Below are positions 60,022 to 64,000 of a DNA stretch of 64,000 nt, piece after piece (position 1 is the stretch's first letter; each line of letters begins with the position of its first letter). A program made the translations under genes and the position numbers. Location: the NCBI GenBank assembly GCA_034509425.1, contig JAVTVJ010000349.1, forward strand, positions 1,178,001 to 1,242,000, given 5' to 3'. The notes under the pieces were generated by a model, which was not told where the DNA came from, ran no database searches, and worked only from the letters and a program-made list of their open reading frames with translations. This stretch comes from Eopsaltria australis (taxonomy: Eukaryota > Chordata > Aves > Passeriformes > Petroicidae).

Positions 60022-63000
60022 TTCCATTGCCTTTGAGTAAGTTTAGATTAATTTACATTGTGTGCAACAGCCTTTAATCAGATGTACACCATCCTCTGTT
60101 TCCATCAAGTAGTAAAACACCCAGAGGGAAGTATTTACTTGGTGTATGGGACTAGGAGCTATTTAAGACAAGGTATGCAGATGCTAATCAGTGAGGTCAA
60201 ATAAAAATGTGTTGAATATGTATTGTATAATCATAATATGGAAAGTCTGAAATATTGCAGACAGCTGCAAGATTCAGTGAGGTATAAAACTCTATATACC
60301 CCAGGCTAAGCAAAGAGACTTGTGCTATGCAAGTAAGAAAATGGAAACTTACATTGTGACATTGGGGGTTAAATCTTTATATTAAAAAATTGCCCATTGC
60401 TTTTGGTAGGGTAACTCAGGCATGAAGTTCATGAAATTACATTACAGGCCAAGGCATTATTAATTATTAGAACAGAGCACCAAAATAAAGAGTTGTCACA
60501 AAATTATCCAAGTAACCATATCAATGTCCTGTACTGGATGGATCATGTCAATATGGGCAGTATTTTGACACAGCAGAAAAGGAGAAATAGTGGTCTGTAA
60601 TTATTTTGAGTCCATTTAATTCAGTATCAAGACTGCTTTCTTCCTTTGTCAGAGCTTTTGTTTTAAAATTGCATATTTCATTACAGATTTCAATTTCCTC
60701 TCATTTATCTAATTTAACAAAAGAGGTTAAGAGAGATACTTATTAATTACTCTTTTCTTTTCCCCTCTGCAATGTTTCAGAAAAAAATGTTTTCTGCAAA
60801 ATTGTACTCAGGAGTGAAGAGATATCAATAATTATGAATTGATTTACATAGAAATAGACTAATTATTATGTTGACGGATTTGAAATATTCATTGTTTAAA
60901 ATTTTAAACTCTGGTTTGTATTTTAAGGAGATTTTTATTGCTTCATAGAGTGTCCCAGAGCATCATCTCTAATTGCCTTTGGAGTTCCTAAAACTCGGAC
61001 ACAGATGTTTCTTATTATTTTAACAAGATATAAAAGCTCTTTCCATAGCACATGTTACTTTTCAATTGATTTTAAAAAGGTTAAGGGGAATCCCTTTGGT
61101 ACCACCTATCTTCAGATAAAAAGGGAGAGACAATTTTGTAAATCATATCTTATTTTGTTCTTTTATATAATTATGTATATTTTTTTCAGCCTTTGGTATT
61201 TCCAATTAATATAATGATTCCCTAATTATTTTTTTTCCAAATCACAAGTTAATATTAGGAAAAAGTTGCAGTAGTTCATCACATCTCTGAAACATTCCTC
61301 CATGCAGCAAAATACAGGTGTGTCTGTCACATATTTACATTGGCTATTTCATGTGAAAAGTAAAACCTTGGGAGACTATTATCTTGTTTCCTTGAGATTT
61401 GCATTGCTATGGGATAAAAATTCCAGACGTTGGTGTTTGTAGTGTAAAATTCATCTATTTAAAAGATGTGTAGAATGTGTGTGATGTAACTTGACTTGTA
61501 TGGAAGGATCCAGCTGGTGTGGGGAATTGGCTGCCACAGAAGGCTTCACTCCATTGGTCCGGACTGGGGTGATGCAGAGGGAGGGATGAGAGGCAAAAAC
61601 TGAAAGAAAAAAAACCAAGTCAAATGCGCTTTATGCTACATATCTGGGGTCAAGATCAAGTTATGCATTTAAAGTTTTCATTTTTTTTTCAGGTAGGTTT
61701 CAGTTACATTATCATGGCCTGTTGTTAATATGTTATAATTACAGGCTGTCCCCCTACCATATAAAAATAGTGCAAACACTGTAAATAATTGCACATAAAA
61801 TCCATATAACAAGATTCTCTTAGGAAATTTTGAAATTACAAATAAAATGTACCCTAAGTTTGTTCCTTATGCAGAATTCCATTTTTGGGGTATTGTTAGA
61901 AATATTATTTTGCTAATCTCTGACTTTTACTATAGTGTTGTTGGTGTAATTGCTCTACTTTGTAACTAGTGTGTATCTTCTAAACCATATTATTGGGAAA
62001 AAAAACCCTATCTGACAGCAAAATTGTGGAGGTTTTTTTAATAATGGATGGTTAGTCTTAAATTCTTTGAGACATTTATAATTACACCTTTAAGTAATTA
62101 AATGATTCAGTATCTGTAAGACAGATGGCTGTACCAGAGAAACCAGCCTCACAATTGGCACTAATTAGCACCCTTGTTGGAATCTCGGCAGTGGCCAAAA
62201 TATTAAATGGGTATCAAAACTAAATTACCCAGCCAGAGAGTGTTTTTCCAAGTTGATATATTAATAAGAGATTGTGAATGCCTTAATTGCATGTATGCTT
62301 GCTCATAATTATTTTCTGAAAGCAAATAGGTGACTTCAGACTCCTGTAAAGATAAATATTGTATTTCTTATTAAACTAAACCGAGAGAATGCATTCCTTC
62401 AGAAGCCAACAATTATAAAGTAACTGTGAAAATACATGCATGTTACTTCTCCTTTCTAACCGTGTCCATTTACAGTAATTTCTGGAGGCTAGTTCCAGAT
62501 GTTATGGCTTTGTAGTACTCATTTCTTCTTTCAGAAAGATTTAGAATTAGTTTTTAAAAATAAAGAAATGTATGTACATATCAAATAATATAGCATAGTG
62601 CCTTATGAAATGCAGCTGTTAAAAACACATGTAAGAACGTCATTAGCTGTCAAAAAAAATTCAGCAATACTTGCCATCAATTTTTTTTCAATTTTAAGTT
62701 ATGCAGCTGATCTGCATACATAGCAAAAACAATGAAATGAAGGTCCACAGTGAGATGAAGGGCAATGGCTGAAAACTGAAAATTAAATTCTTTCCAGAAG
62801 ACCTTGACACAACAGACTGTGATAACTCCCTAGTGATACATAAATTATATGAATATATAAAATCTGAAGGAATTTAGGACATTAGTTCAGAAAGAAACTT
62901 TTAATTAAAATATATGAATGCTTTTAATTTCTTATAACTATGAAAAAAATATAAAATGCCTACTCAATCAACACAACCTTATAATAAAGCTACACCCTTT

Positions 63001-63799
63001 TACAGACTAGCTTATGTGTAGTTATGGGGGAGAGGAAGGGGAGAAAGTAGGGAAAAACAGGTTCAGTGGACTTTAATTTTGCAATGATGGTGTTGCAGTA
63101 AACAACAAAAGAAAAACTTCTAAAAGAAGACTCGATTACTTATTTCTCTTATAGGCGTTTCTTTTCCATTCTTGAATTAGTTGGGGTAGCTGTACTAAAT
63201 GATTTGGACACTGTCTTTCTTCACTTTGGACACTTGTCTCTCTTCACTTGTTACCTTTCCTTGATGTCTGACAAAACTCTGAACTTCTGGTGTATGCTAA
63301 TGCATGAGCTTGGGAGTTTTTTTTTGCCTTTAGTATTTCTGATTAAAAATCCATTCTAACCAATACTTTTCTCAGAAGATTTTCACTTATAAGAACACTT
63401 TTACAATAAAAAGGCTTCATAACAACTGGGTTGTCTATGGAAGGTGCTCGACTGGCATCTCTGGAGTGACAGTACTTTTAACTTGGCCAGCAGAAAATCG
63501 ATGGTGGTGCAATGTCAATAGTTTTTTAGCATTTTTTATGAATGGGAGAATAATTCCGTTTCATTTCTCATAAATGAGATGGCAGTTTTAAATTGTGAAG
63601 ATAACTATTGACTTGTTTGTTTGGTTATGTTAGTTCCAGATAGTGTGTCAGTGTTCCTCTTACTGGCTGTCTCTGAGGATGCTGTTAGTATAACAGTAAA
63701 TGTGGAACAGTCTAGTTAATTTTTAGAATTTGAAAGAGAATGTTAGAAATTACTTGCTTTTTGATACAATTAAGTGCTTCTAAGCAAAAAAACCCTGTT
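60022..63799. other. AT-rich non-coding DNA with a possible conserved patch
   Basis: No named repeat and no gene. The stretch about 62100-62240 is of higher complexity, with TAATTAG and ATTA words, and might be a conserved non-coding element; this is only an impression. Confidence 0.45.
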
Positions 63800-64000
63800 T
63801 GTTTGTAATGAGTCAGCTGAGTTGAGCATGTACTTCTCTCCCAAGAGGGGAACACACGCCCCCTCTGAAAAAAATAGCAACATTTTATACCCTTTTGTGT
63901 CAGGGGGTGGTCCCTCTCCCCTTTCCTATTGGATGGTACTTAGGAACTTTCACTCTCTCCCAACCACTTACTCTTCTGTCCCCTCCCCTCTCATCCTTCT
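63800..64000 (-). promoter_or_regulatory. CCAAT/TATA promoter-like stretch, probably LTR U3, runs off window
   Basis: On the minus strand CCAAT (63928-63932) lies 38 bases upstream of GTATAAAA (63883-63890), normal core-promoter geometry. Transcription would start near 63855 and run toward lower coordinates. The surrounding text is purine-rich on the minus strand and GC-richer than the flanks, like the U3 of avian LTRs. Neither terminus can be fixed; the upstream side is cut by the window edge. A cellular promoter cannot be excluded, but no exon follows. Confidence 0.4.

Noticed and set aside
1..64000. Search for CRISPR arrays, tRNA or rRNA genes, bacterial operons, phage or defence systems
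   Set aside because: The window is vertebrate DNA. No regular direct repeats with unique spacers, no cloverleaf with A/B boxes and no rRNA text were seen. I found no convincing undescribed gene system.

Overview
The window looks like a piece of a bird genome, most likely a songbird (passerine). The evidence is repeat content. There are several CR1 LINE fragments with the avian CR1 3' end, and LTRs of the avian ERVL type, including one whose U3 starts close to the TGTCCTG...GGGATAGAGTTAATTTT form common in passerines. Base composition is AT-rich throughout, with no CpG island and no dense coding. I found no exon, tRNA, rRNA, CRISPR array or bacterial-type gene. Almost every open frame is short and looks like chance, or is a shadow of a repeat. 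The window therefore reads as a gene desert or the inside of a very large intron.

Layout. 1-1.1 kb: plain AT-rich DNA. 1.1-2.3 kb: a forward CR1 with recognisable but frameshifted reverse transcriptase (RT). 5.5-6.0 kb: an old reverse-strand ERVL-type LTR. 8.0-8.6 kb: a 207-codon reverse open frame of unknown meaning. 10.07 kb: a full match to the CTCF core motif on the minus strand. 12.7-13.0 kb: a short reverse CR1. 13.3-15.0 kb: an unusually long (1,646 bp) reverse solo LTR with a perfect 5-bp target duplication, carrying a C19/G20 inverted repeat. 17.87 kb: a second CTCF-like motif, plus strand. 18.87-19.56 kb: a very old CR1-superfamily LINE with several protein motifs still readable. 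19.8-20.5 kb: a reverse CR1 with an internal deletion. 23.8-25.3 kb: two reverse CR1 copies joined head to tail. 30.0-30.5 kb: a forward ERVL solo LTR with a perfect 5-bp duplication. 39.2 kb: a scrap of CR1 tail. 47.7-48.05 kb: a possible old LTR. 52.3-53.5 kb: a block with fewer stops than expected in one frame, origin unknown. 59.43-60.02 kb: a CpG-bearing solo LTR with a perfect 6-bp duplication, probably the youngest insertion. 63.8-64.0 kb: a CCAAT/TATA promoter-like stretch on the minus strand that runs off the window and may be another LTR.

Nothing here forms a pathway. The history that can be read is successive retroelement insertion: first the ancient CR1-like LINE, then the CR1 copies, then the ERVL LTRs, then the CpG-rich LTR. 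No LTR is accompanied by a recognisable retroviral interior, so each proviral body seems to have been lost by LTR-LTR recombination. I did not find a convincing undescribed system. The items most worth testing are the two divergent CTCF-like sites, the long LTR with its G/C hairpin, the possibly polymorphic young LTR, the unexplained frame at 52.3-53.5 kb, and the promoter-like right edge.
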